NCBI GenBank assembly: GCA_947650365.1
Contig: OX393551.1
Location: 67,946,154 to 68,010,153 of the forward strand
Length of the DNA: 64,000 bases
Source: Chamaelirium japonicum
Lineage: Eukaryota; Streptophyta; Magnoliopsida; Liliales; Melanthiaceae
Reading direction: 5' to 3'
The notes beneath the pieces are model-generated. The model did not search any database and was not told the DNA's origin. It saw only the letters and a program-made list of their open reading frames with translations. A program made the translations under genes and the position numbers. This document shows, one piece after another, positions 22,984-34,639 of the stretch (the stretch's first letter is position 1; each line of letters begins with the position of its first letter).

Positions 22984-24009
22984 TGCCAAGAAGCTCTCCA
23001 AAGCATCAAAGCCTATCTACTGAAGCCGCCAGTTCTATCGGCGCCTGTTCAAGGAAGGCCGCTGATCCTCTACATTAGTGCTCAGGAGCAATCCTTGGGG
23101 GCACTCCTGGCCCAAGACAACGAGCTGGGCAAGGAGACATCATGCTACTACTTGAGTCGCACTCTCGTCGGCATAGAGCTAAGCTACTCCCCGATCGAGA
23201 AGGTCTGCTTGGCACTCATCTTCGCTACAAAGAAGCTGCGACATTATATACTGGCTCACACCGTCAGACTCATCTCGAAAGCCGACCCCCTTAAATACAT
23301 CATGTCAAAGCCAGTGCTCTCCGGACGTCTGGCAAAGTGGGCACTGCTACTCCTCGAGTTTGACATCACCTTCGTGCCACAGAAGGCAGCCAAAGGGCAA
23401 GCTCTCGCGGACTTCCTCGCAGAATATCCCCTCCCGGTAGAATGGGAACTGTCTGAAGATCTCCCAGACGATGAAGTGTTCTCCATCGACATAGCCCCCT
23501 TCTGGAAGATGTTCTTTGACGGCGCAGCAAGACAGGACATAGCAGGAGCCGGAGTCATCTTCGTCACTCCAAATGACGAGATACTCCCCTTCTCATTTCT
23601 GCTGTCAGAACCATGCTCCAACAACGTGGCGGAGTATCAAGCTCTATTCATCGGCCTCGAACTCGCCAACGATATGAAGCTTCAGGGACTCGAGATTTTC
23701 GGTGACTCTCAGCTCGTCATCCAGCAAGTCTTGGGGGCATACGAAGTCAACAAAGAAGACCTAGTGCAATTGCACGCGCGAGCTTTGGAACTCCTTGGCA
23801 AACTCGAGGCTGCTTCCATTCAGTATGTCTCCAGAAACCTCAACCAGCAGGCTAACGCACTCGCAAACTTCGTGACTACACTCCCGTTTCCAGAAGAATG
23901 CCAGCTCGTCGTTCCCATCTGTAGGAGAATAGTGCTCACCAAAAAAGAATCCCCTGTCGAGATCCCAGCTCAAGCAAACGCGGTGCACGTCCTCGAAATT
24001 GAAGAGTAA
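22984..24009 (+). pseudogene. Tat element RNase H plus archaeal-type second RNase H
   Basis: 22984-23450 encodes the retroviral-type RNase H/connection domain (LILYISAQEQSLGALLAQ, YSPIEKVCLALIFATKKLRHY, ALADFLAEYPLP). 23500-23880 encodes a second, archaeal-type RNase H: MFFDGAARQDIAGAGV, NNVAEYQALFIGLELA, EIFGDSQLVIQQVLGAYEV, NLNQQANALANF. The dual arrangement is the hallmark of the Tat clade. In the last motif the usual Asp of A-D-A-L-A is Asn. This open frame is the longest intact pol segment (304 codons from 23095) and ends TAA at 24007-24009. Confidence 0.9.
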
Positions 24010-24637
24010 GACTGGAGGCAACCTTTGGTGGATTATCTCGTCCATGGTAAACTCACCGAAGATCTAAAGCGCAAAGTTGATATTCGTCGACGGTCTCTGA
24101 AGTTCTACTGCTTCAACAACGAGTTGTACCGTCGAAGTTACGATCAAGGTTCGAAATCTCCATTTCGGTGGAAATTTCGACCTTCTGGATATGGAAATAT
24201 TTCGTGGAAATATTTCGATAGTGTGGAAATATTGCATTTTTACAGAAATGGTGGAAATGTTGCTTTTTCGAAGGAATTTTTTAATGAAACTCTAGATATT
24301 CATAAATCAAGCATAGATACACACTTTGGAATACTCAAATAATATTTCTACCCTGTTTAGGGGGGTAGAGCTTCACATATCATGTATTCTATGCAGGCGC
24401 TGCTGATTTTTATGCACGCTGTACAGATGCATCTCACTCGGGGGTTTAAAGATATGATATCCAAAGTCCAAACAACGCAAAATGATATTCGATAATGTTG
24501 ATTAACTTATATGAACAATTATAACTAAGCTGGAATAATATATATACATTATTTTCATCACGAAGAAGTAAAAATAATCATTCATCACTTGTCCATGTAA
24601 TGACATCATCATCAGCATTTTCTTCTTCACTCGTAGT

Positions 24638-25177
24638 TCATGTAGGTACATCATCATCATCCCTTGCCGGACCAGCTCCACTACCTCTTGCACTGGCATC
24701 ATGAGCAAACTGTGTCGGCATCCATCCTCTCTCAGCTCGCTCCCGCTGAGAGTGTCTCGAATCTAAGACTGCCTGTCGAAACTGAGCCTTCTCTTCTGTA
24801 TCAATATCTAGCGGGTACTCGATATCATCATCTGAATGACTCCTTGTTGATAGAGTATTGGTATGTCGGGAGTCTCGGGACTTCTCGATCCGTCCCTTCT
24901 TGGGTTGCCTAGGGGTTCGAAGCTGAACTCCTTTGTCTCCGCTTCTCAATAGATTGCGCATGAATACTCTGACTTCAAGCGGAGCCTTCAAACACTCTGC
25001 TACATCGGGGAAGCAGCCGGCGAGGTGCTGTTTCAATCGTGTAACACCTCCACTTCCGATCTGTTTGCCACAATATGCACACTGTGACTTCTGTTTCTTT
25101 GTGTCCAAGGGAAAGCCGTGCTGCCACCCTATGTCTTTTAACCCAGAATCTCTATGCGGAGGAGGTTGGGAGGCCAT
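24638..25177 (-). CDS. BED-type zinc-finger ORF in the hAT element
   Basis: 179 codons. Residues 15-60 form a BED-type finger: DIGWQHGFPLDTKKQKSQCA, then C-x2-C and a downstream H in LKQHLAG. The rest is charged and disordered, with SDDDIEYPLDIDTEEKAQFR and a DDDD near the end. No DUF659 or dimerisation domain follows. It lies downstream of the transposase C-terminus on the same strand, and its finger is clearly related to the one starting the transposase at 28677. It may be a duplicated finger, a second element protein, or the remains of another hAT nested here. Splicing upstream or downstream is possible. Confidence 0.65.
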   Translation of the reverse strand: MASQPPPHRDSGLKDIGWQHGFPLDTKKQKSQCAYCGKQIGSGGVTRLKQHLAGCFPDVAECLKAPLEVRVFMRNLLRSGDKGVQLRTPRQPKKGRIEKSRDSRHTNTLSTRSHSDDDIEYPLDIDTEEKAQFRQAVLDSRHSQRERAERGWMPTQFAHDASARGSGAGPARDDDDVPT

Positions 25178-25472
25178 CTGTAAATGATAATAATTAATAA
25201 GTAATATTGAACTATAAAAGAAGTCTAAACTGATTAACGAGTGAACGACTAGCCAGCTTATAAGAATAGTTGATTGAAAATACAGACTATATATCCAAAA
25301 CCCAAAAGTACATAAGACATTAAGAATACATCATCAAAATTCTAATGAAACATCAAATCTATTGCCAAAATGATCGGCGACCCGGCTCATAATCATTTCT
25401 TGGATTTTGTCTCTGGTAGATGGATGCAAGATAATCTGTACAATAGTGCTGCCATGTCATATACTGCTGGTG

Positions 25473-28400
25473 CTACTGTATAAACTCTCTCACATATTGT
25501 TCATACTCTGGTCCTGACACCCCAACCAAATATCCAATCACCGGATACTGTGTATATAAAGCGATGGTGACCCCTCCATCTGTATGGGGATTGGGATATA
25601 CAACTGCACTTTCAGTTATCGGATGATCATATCCATATGGATACAATTGATATCCCTGAGGCTGAGGCTGAGGCTGAGGCTGAAGCTGAGAGCCATAAGA
25701 ACTACCGCTCTGGTCAGGATATCCATATGGAGAGTAGAAAATCCCACCGGTGCCCAGTTGGCTATAAGGTTGACTATATAGGTCACTAGTCTGCCCCTGA
25801 CCATAATTGTATCCATCGTATCCGCCACTGCTCGTGCTCATCTCATCAAACTGAGACGATAATGAGTCAACCTCTTGGCTCCAATGAGTAGATGTGGAGC
25901 TATCTCTATCAGTCTGTCTCAGAGCACCTTGTCTACGCTCATAATGTCTTGCCCTCTTCTGTCGTGGATCAGCATGATCACGATCCTGAGTAGCATATTC
26001 AAACTGATCTTCTCCAGTAAATAGGCTTAACGGTCTCTGTGATCCCGAAGCACCACCACCACCACTGCCCCCACCGCCACCGCCACCACCACCACTGCCC
26101 CCACCGCCACTGCCACCACCGCCAGAAACATCATCACTACCACTATGACTATCATCGTCATCCTCATCGGTGCTACTGCTACGAGCCTGCGTCTCTAGGT
26201 CTGCAACATCTATACCCATCTGTGAGGCGATGTATAGGCTCGGTCTACCTGAGGGGGTATCCATGGCTGGAGGTCCCAACTCCTTAACCCACTCATATAG
26301 TGGGTCCTCCTCTGCGTCTACAGAAAAAATATCGCTAAGATCGATCGGCCCCATGTTCCTGTCTTCTCCTTTTTTCAAATTTCTTATCATCATTCGTAAA
26401 TTGTAATGCACGCGTACAAGTTTCTCCAATCTATCATGTCCCAGCCTGTTTCTTCTTTTAGTGTGGATCAACCCAAACGTGCTCCAATTACGTTCACAAC
26501 CGGATGATGAAGCGGTTTGTGAAAAGACTCGGACGGCAACTTTGCGTAGATTTGAGGCCGAAGTGCCATAAGTTACCCACCATTCAGCTACATTAATAAA
26601 AAAAATATCACTAAGTAAACCTTAACAAATAAAAAAAGTGTTTATGATTTTTATTCATGATTTAAGTGTTTGACCTGGTTGTGTTAACTGCCTCCCACTT
26701 ATTATAGCCGGTGTCGCGAAGCTACCCATCGCATCCCTAAAGATCTTCAACTACAAGATTGAGGGAATTAAAGCTTTAATGAGACATACTCAATTAAAAG
26801 CTTCATCTCATAGAAATTAAAGTGTGTAATCTATTTACAAGATTACCTCACTAAGACAGATCGCTTGTTCATTTGTATCTGATACTAATTTCGCAACTAC
26901 ATCTTGAATCCCTTGAATCAGGTCATCTCGAATTCCAAGATCGAGATTATAGTGATACATCGGATTCAAATAGAATGCTACAAAAAAGATTAGATAATCA
27001 TCACAGTTATAATGATAAGCTCTAATTATACGTTAGGGATATATTCTTACCAGCCTTATGTAAGGGATGTTGTAGCTGTGTTGTCCACCTTTTCTCAATG
27101 ATCTTCAATATCCAATCATGAGAACGATTGGTTTTCAATTGATCTTTCATTAGATCAATAGCATGATGCATATATCCCATGGTGAGCTTCTTATCTCCAT
27201 CCACCATCCACAATACTTTCACAATAGGGTCGAGAATATCGACAACTTCACGGACCTTAATCCAAAACGCAGACTGCCCAACTAAGTCCTCAATATTTAC
27301 ACCAGCATGTCGCCCCTGATATTGCAGCCACTCTGGAGAAGTAAACATTGCCCTAAGACTATCTTTCTTATCGAGCAAGCTCTGTAGGGCTACATAGTTG
27401 CTTGCAAATCTAGTGAGACCCGGTCTCACAATATCCCCCCCACACTTCTCCCTCATCATAGCAAGCACATAACTGTGATTATAGATGAAGTTTGTTATTG
27501 TTCTCGCCATCTGCACCAGATTCTTTACGTTGCTCTTCTTTCCAATATCCTTAAGCATCAAATCTATACAGTGAGCAGCACAGGGGGTCCAGAACAAGTT
27601 ATAGCCACTTGTATCCATGAGCTTTTTCCCAGCTTTCAGATATGCACTGCCATTATCAGTGACAATCTGCACCACATTCTCTTTTCCTACCATATCTATA
27701 ACTTCTTTCATCAAATCATACAAATATTGATGGTCTTTTATATGTGCAGACGCGTCAACTGATTTAAGAAAAATTGTTTTACCGTCACTGCATGCCATAA
27801 AATTTATTAGTGACATGCGCGTGGGACCTGTCCAACCGTCACACATGATAGTAATACCATATTGTGGCCATTTCTTTTTTAAGTCCCCCATATATTCTCG
27901 GAGATCATCATCCTCCTGATCAAGGAGTGGGTTCATCAACTCATATGCACTCGGACCTTTCACTCCTGGTCCACACCTACCAGCCTCATCAAGCATCGTC
28001 TGATAAAAGGGATTATTAGCCACTGCATTAGGTGGCAAACCCCTGTAGTGTACAAATCTAGCAATGAACTTGTGCAGTCTAGCCTTAATCCCCTTCTTAT
28101 TTACTACTTGTGGAATTGTTGGTTGACTCGTATCCTGCCCTCTGCAAGCATATGGATCAAAAGTTGATCGTGAAGACTTGCCTTGCCTCATAGACATTGA
28201 GCGCCACAAGCCGCCAATACCCCCCCTCCATGGCTAGTACCTCGAGTACCAGAACTACCTCCCGTCTCACGTACAGAATGACCAAAATCAGATCTCGTAC
28301 GCTCTATCGTCTCTCTCTGACCCTGGTCCCACTGTTCGGCACGGGACATGACATGCCTCCCTGAAGGCTGGATCATCATCGTCAGAGTTCCCCTCTTTAA

Positions 28401-28677
28401 TTTGGATAGGGGGCAGCCAAAGTCTCTCTAAACTGCTCCTCAGCCCTCCGCCTATCCAGTGTCTTATCCTTGTTTTGAGCACATCACTCATTAAATCTCT
28501 AACTTCTTTTGGACATTTGGTACACTTCTCTACATTTGGAAAACCTCCAGCTAAGTGTTGTTTCAGTCTTGATATCCCGCCACCCTTTAAAATCTTTTGG
28601 CAATAATTGCACTGTGACTTGGATTTATCACCAGATATTGCAACACCGTGTTCCCATCCAATATCTTTCTTTCCCAT
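25473..28677 (-). pseudogene. hAT transposase (BED / DUF659 / dimerisation), frameshifted
   Basis: Minus-strand exons inferred from splice sites and phase: 28677-27051, 26977-26847, 26750-26675 and 26587-25473. It starts MGKKDIGWEHG at 28677 with a BED finger (C-x2-C ... HLAG), then a charged linker, then DUF659 with MCDGWTGPTRMSLINFM and IVTDNGSAYLKAGK and WTPCAAHCIDLML. The last exon begins AEWWVTYGTSASNLRKVAVR and carries the hAT dimerisation motif (SGCERNWSTFGLIHTKRRNR), followed by a Gly-rich tail. Exon 1 has at least two frameshifts in its linker (about 28340 and 28205), so it is probably inactive as it stands. The two small middle exons are too short to stand out as ORFs. Confidence 0.87.
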
Positions 28678-30479
28678 TTTACTGTAAGTCTGTAAAAACG
28701 ACATTAATTTTCAAATTAATTTATTTGTTATTTTAATAGTTAATACCTCTAATCAAAATCTCTAGATTATGGGGACTACAGACTAGACACACATACAGAA
28801 GTGTATGTGCCGAGCTTTCCCTACTAGAGTCTTGAAAAGATTTTTTTAGATAATTACGTAGATCCTACGAGTGTATGTGTAATAAGGTATCAAGATAGAT
28901 TAAACTTCAGATATCCAATTGAATATTCTAAGGCGTGACAGCCAGATCAGCTCCAGATCGGTGGAGGAGCACTAGGCTCTCTTAAATTTCCAAGCTTTCT
29001 TAGACAAGCTTTTCTTAGACACCGTCAATCAATAGAATATTCAGTGGAAAACTTACAGTCGCTTCTATCGAGAAACCTAAGTGCAACTGTGCAAGATATG
29101 TTCTAAACTTCTAATTTCTAAAAGAAGTCGTTTCTATGATTCTATCATGATAGTATTTCTTTGACTTATATATTAATAATTATTTTAAAATTTTATCAAA
29201 TATTTATGATATTTTGGCAATATAATTTACCAATGGAAGTTCATTTTAAAAGTGTTTATCTATAAAGTAAATAAATAAGACATACCTTTGTTATAAGATT
29301 TCTTGCAAGTTGAGACTCAAGTTTTAACTTTGCACTCTCCTGTCAAGCTGTCACAGCCCTTTACACTTTTGCACAGCCAAAACAAAAGAGAGTAAAAGAA
29401 AGTTGAGTGAGACGCGAGAGAGAAGTGGCACATACTACATTTCCTATAATAGATCCTAGATAATTCCAATTATGCATGTACATATCAGAATATGTAGTGC
29501 ATACTGCATAGTCACCACCCAATGAAATACAAAATTGGGTTTTGAAGCTCAACTTCGACCAAAAATGACATAAATATTTATACTTGGAAAATATAGTCAA
29601 GAAATTCATGCAAGCATTTTAACATGCAAACATATTTATACTTGGAAAACATAGTCAAAAAATACATGCAAGCATTTTAACATAGTCAAGATTCAAGAAA
29701 TACATGCAAGCATATTTATACTTGGAATATTTATTGTTCCATTATACCATCGAGATGAATACATGCAAGCATTTTAACTGATGATATATCTAATTATCTA
29801 TTAAAAAGAAACAACTTTAAAATGATCCACACAAAGCGACCCCTTAATTAACCCATGGTCATTGGTTCGGAACATATAACTCGGATTCACTATTAGAGTA
29901 TTAGGTATGTTAAGATTAATGGATAAAAAAAAAGAATAGGTTAATAGCATTAAAAGATTTAGAACTGAAATTGGATCAAAAGGCTATTATGGAAAAAACA
30001 CATTTGGAAAAATCATACTTTAAAAGCATAAACAATGGCAGCAAAAACTTTTGGCATAAACAATGGCAGCAAAAATCATACTTTAAAAGCATAAACAATG
30101 GCATAAACAATGGCATAAACATTTGAAAAAAAACATTTGGACAAATACTTTAAAAGCATAAACAATGGCAGCAAAAATGCATTTCATAATAATAGAAAGA
30201 ATGTATTTCGGACCTTCGGCTCGGTGTGAAACTGTGAAGAGACTCGAGAGAGTCAAGAGACGAGAGAGTAAGAGAGCCAGCTATGATTGTGTGAGCAAAG
30301 AGGGAGAGGAGAGAGAGAGAGAGAGAGGGAGCAAGTATTTCGGGTGAGGCTGTGATTCTGTGAAAGGGACCAAAGGGTTTCGGCTGTGAAAGGCACCAAA
30401 GGGTTCGGGCCTTGGGGGAGCAAGTTTCGGCTGTGAAAGGCACCAAAGGGTTCGGGGTCTTTGGGCAGCCTTAAATAAA

Positions 30480-31060
30480 CCAAAACCCAAAAATTTCGCA
30501 CGAAAATTCCGCTCCGAAGTGACATTTGGCGGAAATTTCGGGCCAAATCCAGCCAAATGTCATAATCCCCGAAATTCCACACGAAAATTTCGCGAAAGCT
30601 GATAGCTACGGTTGCTTTCGGTCGCCACGTGTAATGCATTTCGCGAAAGCTGCATAGCGGTCGCCGATTTCAAAAAATCGTGGTATTTCGGCGAAATCTC
30701 GTGCGAAATATCGCGAGATTTCGTCGAAATATTCGCACGAGACCAGTCAAATCCAGCCGCCCCCACATGAGGTGGGCCCCGCTGTCGGCAGAGATATTTC
30801 GCACGATATTTCGCACGATATTTCGTGCGATATATCGCGATATATCGTGACGGGCTGTCAACTCCAAACAGCCCCACGTGAGGCGGGCCCCGCTGTCGGC
30901 CGAAAAACCGCGATATTTCGCGAGGCTTATATTTCGTGCGATATATCACGAAATATCGCGAGATTAATGCATTTTCGAACTGCTCGATACTGCAGGGCTG
31001 ATTTCGAATCGGGTTTTCAGTTATCCGAGATATTTCGCGATTTTTCGCGAAATATTTCTA
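30480..31060. repeat. Subterminal palindromic repeats, right end of the hAT
   Basis: Dense TTTCGCGAAA, CGCGATATATCGCG and CACGATATTTCG words on both strands, interrupted by a twice-used GGGCCCCGCTGTCGGC-type segment (about 30774-30789 and 30885-30900). They are likely transposase-binding sites and may fold into hairpins. Confidence 0.65.
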
Positions 31061-32193
31061 TTTTTTGTACCGTGGTTACGATGGCACGCTCCTGAGGTGC
31101 CTCGCAAAGGAGGAGGCAGAAGCAGCACTAGAAGAAGTACACGCTGGAATCTGTGGCTCGCATCAGTCCGGTCCAAAGCTCCACTTTCGCGTCAGGAGGA
31201 TGGGCTATTACTGGCCCACCATGATTAAGGACAGCTTGGCGCTCGCGAAGAAATGTCATGCTTGCCAGCTACACGGATATTACATCCGTCAACCACTGGA
31301 GTCTCTATACCCAACAATCGCATTGTGGCCCTTCAACGGATGGGGACTCGACATTGTCGGTCCCCTGCCCAAGTCCTCCAAGCAACATCTTTACATTCTG
31401 GCAGCAACGGACTACTTCTCCAAATGGGCTGAAGCAATACCTCTACGGGAAGTTACAAGGCACTCCGTCGTCAGCTTCATCCAGAATGACATCATCTTCC
31501 GATACGGAATCCCTCGCTACATCGTAACGGACAACGGGAAGCAATTCAAGAATGCTGCTGTCAGCCAGTTCTGCGCCAAGTACGACATTAAGCAGAAATT
31601 CTCAACAATGTACAACGCTCCTGCCAATGGTCTGGCGGAGGCCTTCAACAAGACTCTGCAAACTGCTGAAGAAAACTGTCTCGAAGACAAAGAAGGACTG
31701 GCACGAACGCATGGGCGAAGCGCTATGGGCCTACCGAACGTCTTTTCGCACTCCAACGCAAGCAACTCCGTACTCCCTCGTCTATGGAGTAGAAGCCGTT
31801 CTTCCGCTCGAGCTCCAGATCCCATCGCTCAGGATAGCAATCCAGGAAGGCCTCACCAGCGACGACAACACCCAGCTTTGCCTAGCAGAACTAGAAGCCC
31901 TGGATGAAAAGCGTCTCGAAGCTCAGCAACGTCTTGAGTGTTATCAGGCCAGACTGACTCGCGCCTTCAACAAGAAGATCCGCCCTCGATCCTTCCAAAC
32001 AGGAGAACTGGTGCTGGAAGTCAAACGCCCCATCATTCTCTCGCATCGAGGAGGGAAGAAGTTCGACACCAAATGGGATGGACCGCACTCCGTCAAAGAA
32101 ATCTACTCCAACGGCGCTTACCGCCTCACCACGCCAGAAGGGCTCACACTCGGCCATATCAACGGCAAGTACCTCAAAAGGTATTATGCCTAA

Positions 32194-34630
32194 AGCAAGG
32201 CCACACTCCTTGCAAAAAAAAAAAAAAAAACCCATGAACTACGTATGACTTGATCCCCCTTAGGGGGGTACGTAGGCAGCCTGAGAAGTCACTTCAGGTT
32301 CAGTCCGACAAAAAGAAAAACCCCAACGTTGTCCCAGAAGGCCAGTCCAGAGGAGAACGAACCACAATTCCAGTCAGCAAACTAAAGATGACAAGAAAAT
32401 TGAAGTCCTTGAAGCGCTGAAGCAGCTCGTCTCTCGCGGCCTACACGCGTTGCAACTCTAGGGGTAGAGAAGCCATCAACTTCCGACGCATCGCCAGCTA
32501 TGCACGCTGCTTCGCAAGATTCACTCCGTAAGCCTTCTTGATCGCTCCACCAACTTCCGGCACTTCATCAGCCCTTCCAGCTGTTTTGCAAGCCTTGCTC
32601 CCGAAGTCTTCCTAGCCGCTCGAGCTTTCTCCAGACGTAAATCCGACTTCTGAAGCAAAGCACGAGCGGCCTCCACCTTCTTCTGCACCCGAACCAAGTT
32701 TGCAGTAGCAAGCATGTGAAGCCCCTCTAATCAACGTTCCTCTTTTTCGGCCGCAGCTAAAGCCAAGGAAGCGTTCTCCAGCAAAGCCGGTGACGAGTAA
32801 TAAACCTCGCTTCCTCCAAGAAGGTGTGCGTCTATTTTGCAAACAAAGAGTCGTCCGCCTTGAAATCCGCCAGGCTCATGCAAAAGCTCGAGCCCATCCG
32901 AAGGTCATCAGTCCCTCAAAGTCAAAGACCCGAAGGATTGGAACTGCCACTGAAGTCAAATGCAGTAACCCAAAGATAGGTGGATACATCAGCGACAATT
33001 GCATCCTTCGCAACCTCTAAAAAAAAAAAAAAAAGACGAAGGAGCCACCTTCTCTGGCCTTCGAAGTCTCTACCTCGTCCTCACACCAAGCGATCATCAC
33101 CACACTCGGCTTCGTCTTGTCCTCTCGCCGTGCCATTGTCATCATGCTCTTGTACCAAGAAGATGACAACACTCCGCTGAAGAACCCTTCGGCTCCAAGC
33201 CGCCGAAGAATGCTTCGTCTCCAAGCTGTTGAAGACGCTTTCGTCTCCGCGAGCCGTCGAAGAATCCCTCATCTCCAAGCCGTCGAAGAGTCCACCTCCA
33301 AGCCGCCGAAGAATCTTTCGTCTCAAAGCCGCAGAGGTACTAAACGTCCCCCGAGGCCAGGAGTCGACACCACCAGGTCAAGCGGGAGCATATCGTCGAA
33401 GTCACTATCGGTGTGGGCACAAAGTCTTCAGCGCAGTGGTAAAAAGGCAGACTCGAGATTGGGCGAAGGAGCTTCATGGAAACCGCCTCGTCGGTGTAAA
33501 CTTTCTCGCTCAGCTTCGGTATCCTGCACTCGCATCGGCGAATCCATTCTCTGTGATGCGCTCATAGATAGGGATCCGGAGCATCGACATAATGTCTTCT
33601 CTCCTCGAAGTACGGTGGCGAAACACTCGAGTAAGGGGGAAGCGAAGGTACTTACTCCCACCGGAGAAGCCCTCAGCTATACGCCCCTGTATGAGCAAAT
33701 ATTTGATTTTTACTCAAGTACAAATTTCAAAGACTCGCTTCGAGGGAGCGGAGTACAAAATGTATATCAGGAGATTGCGGGGAAATCCGTCTAAGATCCT
33801 TTGATACTCGATTTCGAAGTACAAAGATTATAACAAGTGAGGAAATGAAAAGAGAAGAGCGTTGCGGTGCTTGATCCTTCCGGGCTTCGCGCGTGATCGG
33901 CTAGGGGCTTTGCTTTACTCTTCTTCTCCTAGAATCTTCATTTGTTCTTCGCTTGTTCTTCGACTTGCTTTGGACTTGAATCTTCAATTTTTCATCTTCG
34001 ATCTTCGGTCTTCGATTTTCTTTGGTTTGCTTCGATCTTCGATCCTTCTTCTCCGGGATTTCTTGGAGCTTTGAAGTATCTTCAGTCGGGAGCTTTGTAG
34101 GTTCTTCTTGCTATGGCCAAAGATCCTTTCTTCTCTTCTTGTCACTCTTTTTATAAGGGTCGAAGTAGTTATTGTAGAGAATAACTACTTCGGGTGGTTG
34201 AAGCAAACTCCTGGTGGTTTCTATAACTTCCCTTGGATGGTTAGAGAAACTTCCAGGTGGTTTACATAACTTCCTTGATGGTTAGGATCATATTCGAGTG
34301 GTTTTGTAACTTCCACTGGTAGCTTAATCCTTTTGAGCTTGAGTGAACCGGTCTGATTAAAACGACTTGTGGTTCGGGTCTTAAATCCGAATCGACTTAC
34401 TGCGACTTAGATTTTAACCAAGTTAACTCTTGATCCGGTCCTTTCTGACTTGGTAGGTTCAATGAGTTTGTCGAAATCTAGCGTAAGCTTACTTGTAGGA
34501 GCTTAAGCTTGATTATTCTTCGGCCTTGTATATCGGCTTGTCGAAGGATGCTCATCTCTAAGTATCATTCTATTGACTTAGATATAGCCTTTGGACGATA
34601 GGGATATAGTACTTTCCTTACTCTCAGACT
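32194..34630 (+). other. Noncoding 3' region of the Tat element, first part
   Basis: After the integrase stop there is an A run (32214-32230), then sequence with no recognised coding domain. 33160-33340 is built from AAGCCGCCGAAGAA-like repeats resembling the LTR's low-complexity block. 33900-34060 is a CTTCGATCTTCG-type pyrimidine repeat. Many short ORFs overlap on both strands; none looks conserved. Long 3' noncoding regions are usual in the Tat clade. Confidence 0.7.
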
Positions 34631-34639
34631 TGGTCAAAT

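Larger units (their letters stand above)
24145..31074 (-). mobile_element. hAT DNA transposon (6.9 kb) in the gypsy integrase
   Basis: Bounded by the exact 8-bp duplication GTTACGAT (24137-24144 and 31075-31082), with ends CAAGGTTCGAAAT and ...TTTTTTGTACCGTG. Both ends carry TTTCG/CGCGATAT subterminal repeats like those of the element at 19158. It encodes a multi-exon transposase on the minus strand (25473-28677) and a separate BED-finger ORF (24638-25177). Short tandem repeats occur at 29600-29730 (ACATGCAAGCAT) and 30020-30175 (GCATAAACAATGGCA). 30225-30475 has CCAAAGGGTTCGG repeats. Confidence 0.94.
24010..32193 (+). pseudogene. Tat element integrase, split by the 6.9-kb hAT
   Basis: The N-terminal piece at 24010-24144 (PLVDYLVHGKL...FYCFNNELYRRSYD) is cut by the hAT at 24145-31074 and resumes at 31083. 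Then follow an HHCC zinc site (EVHAGICGSHQSG...KCHACQ), and DDE core residues in GWGLDIVGPLP, IVTDNGKQF and NGLAEAFNKTL. A shift near 31660 moves to the frame reading ERMGEALWAYRTSFRTPTQ, and the C-terminal domain ends KYLKRYYA with TAA at 32191-32193. All catalytic residues are visible; only the insertion and one frameshift break the gene. Confidence 0.92.
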
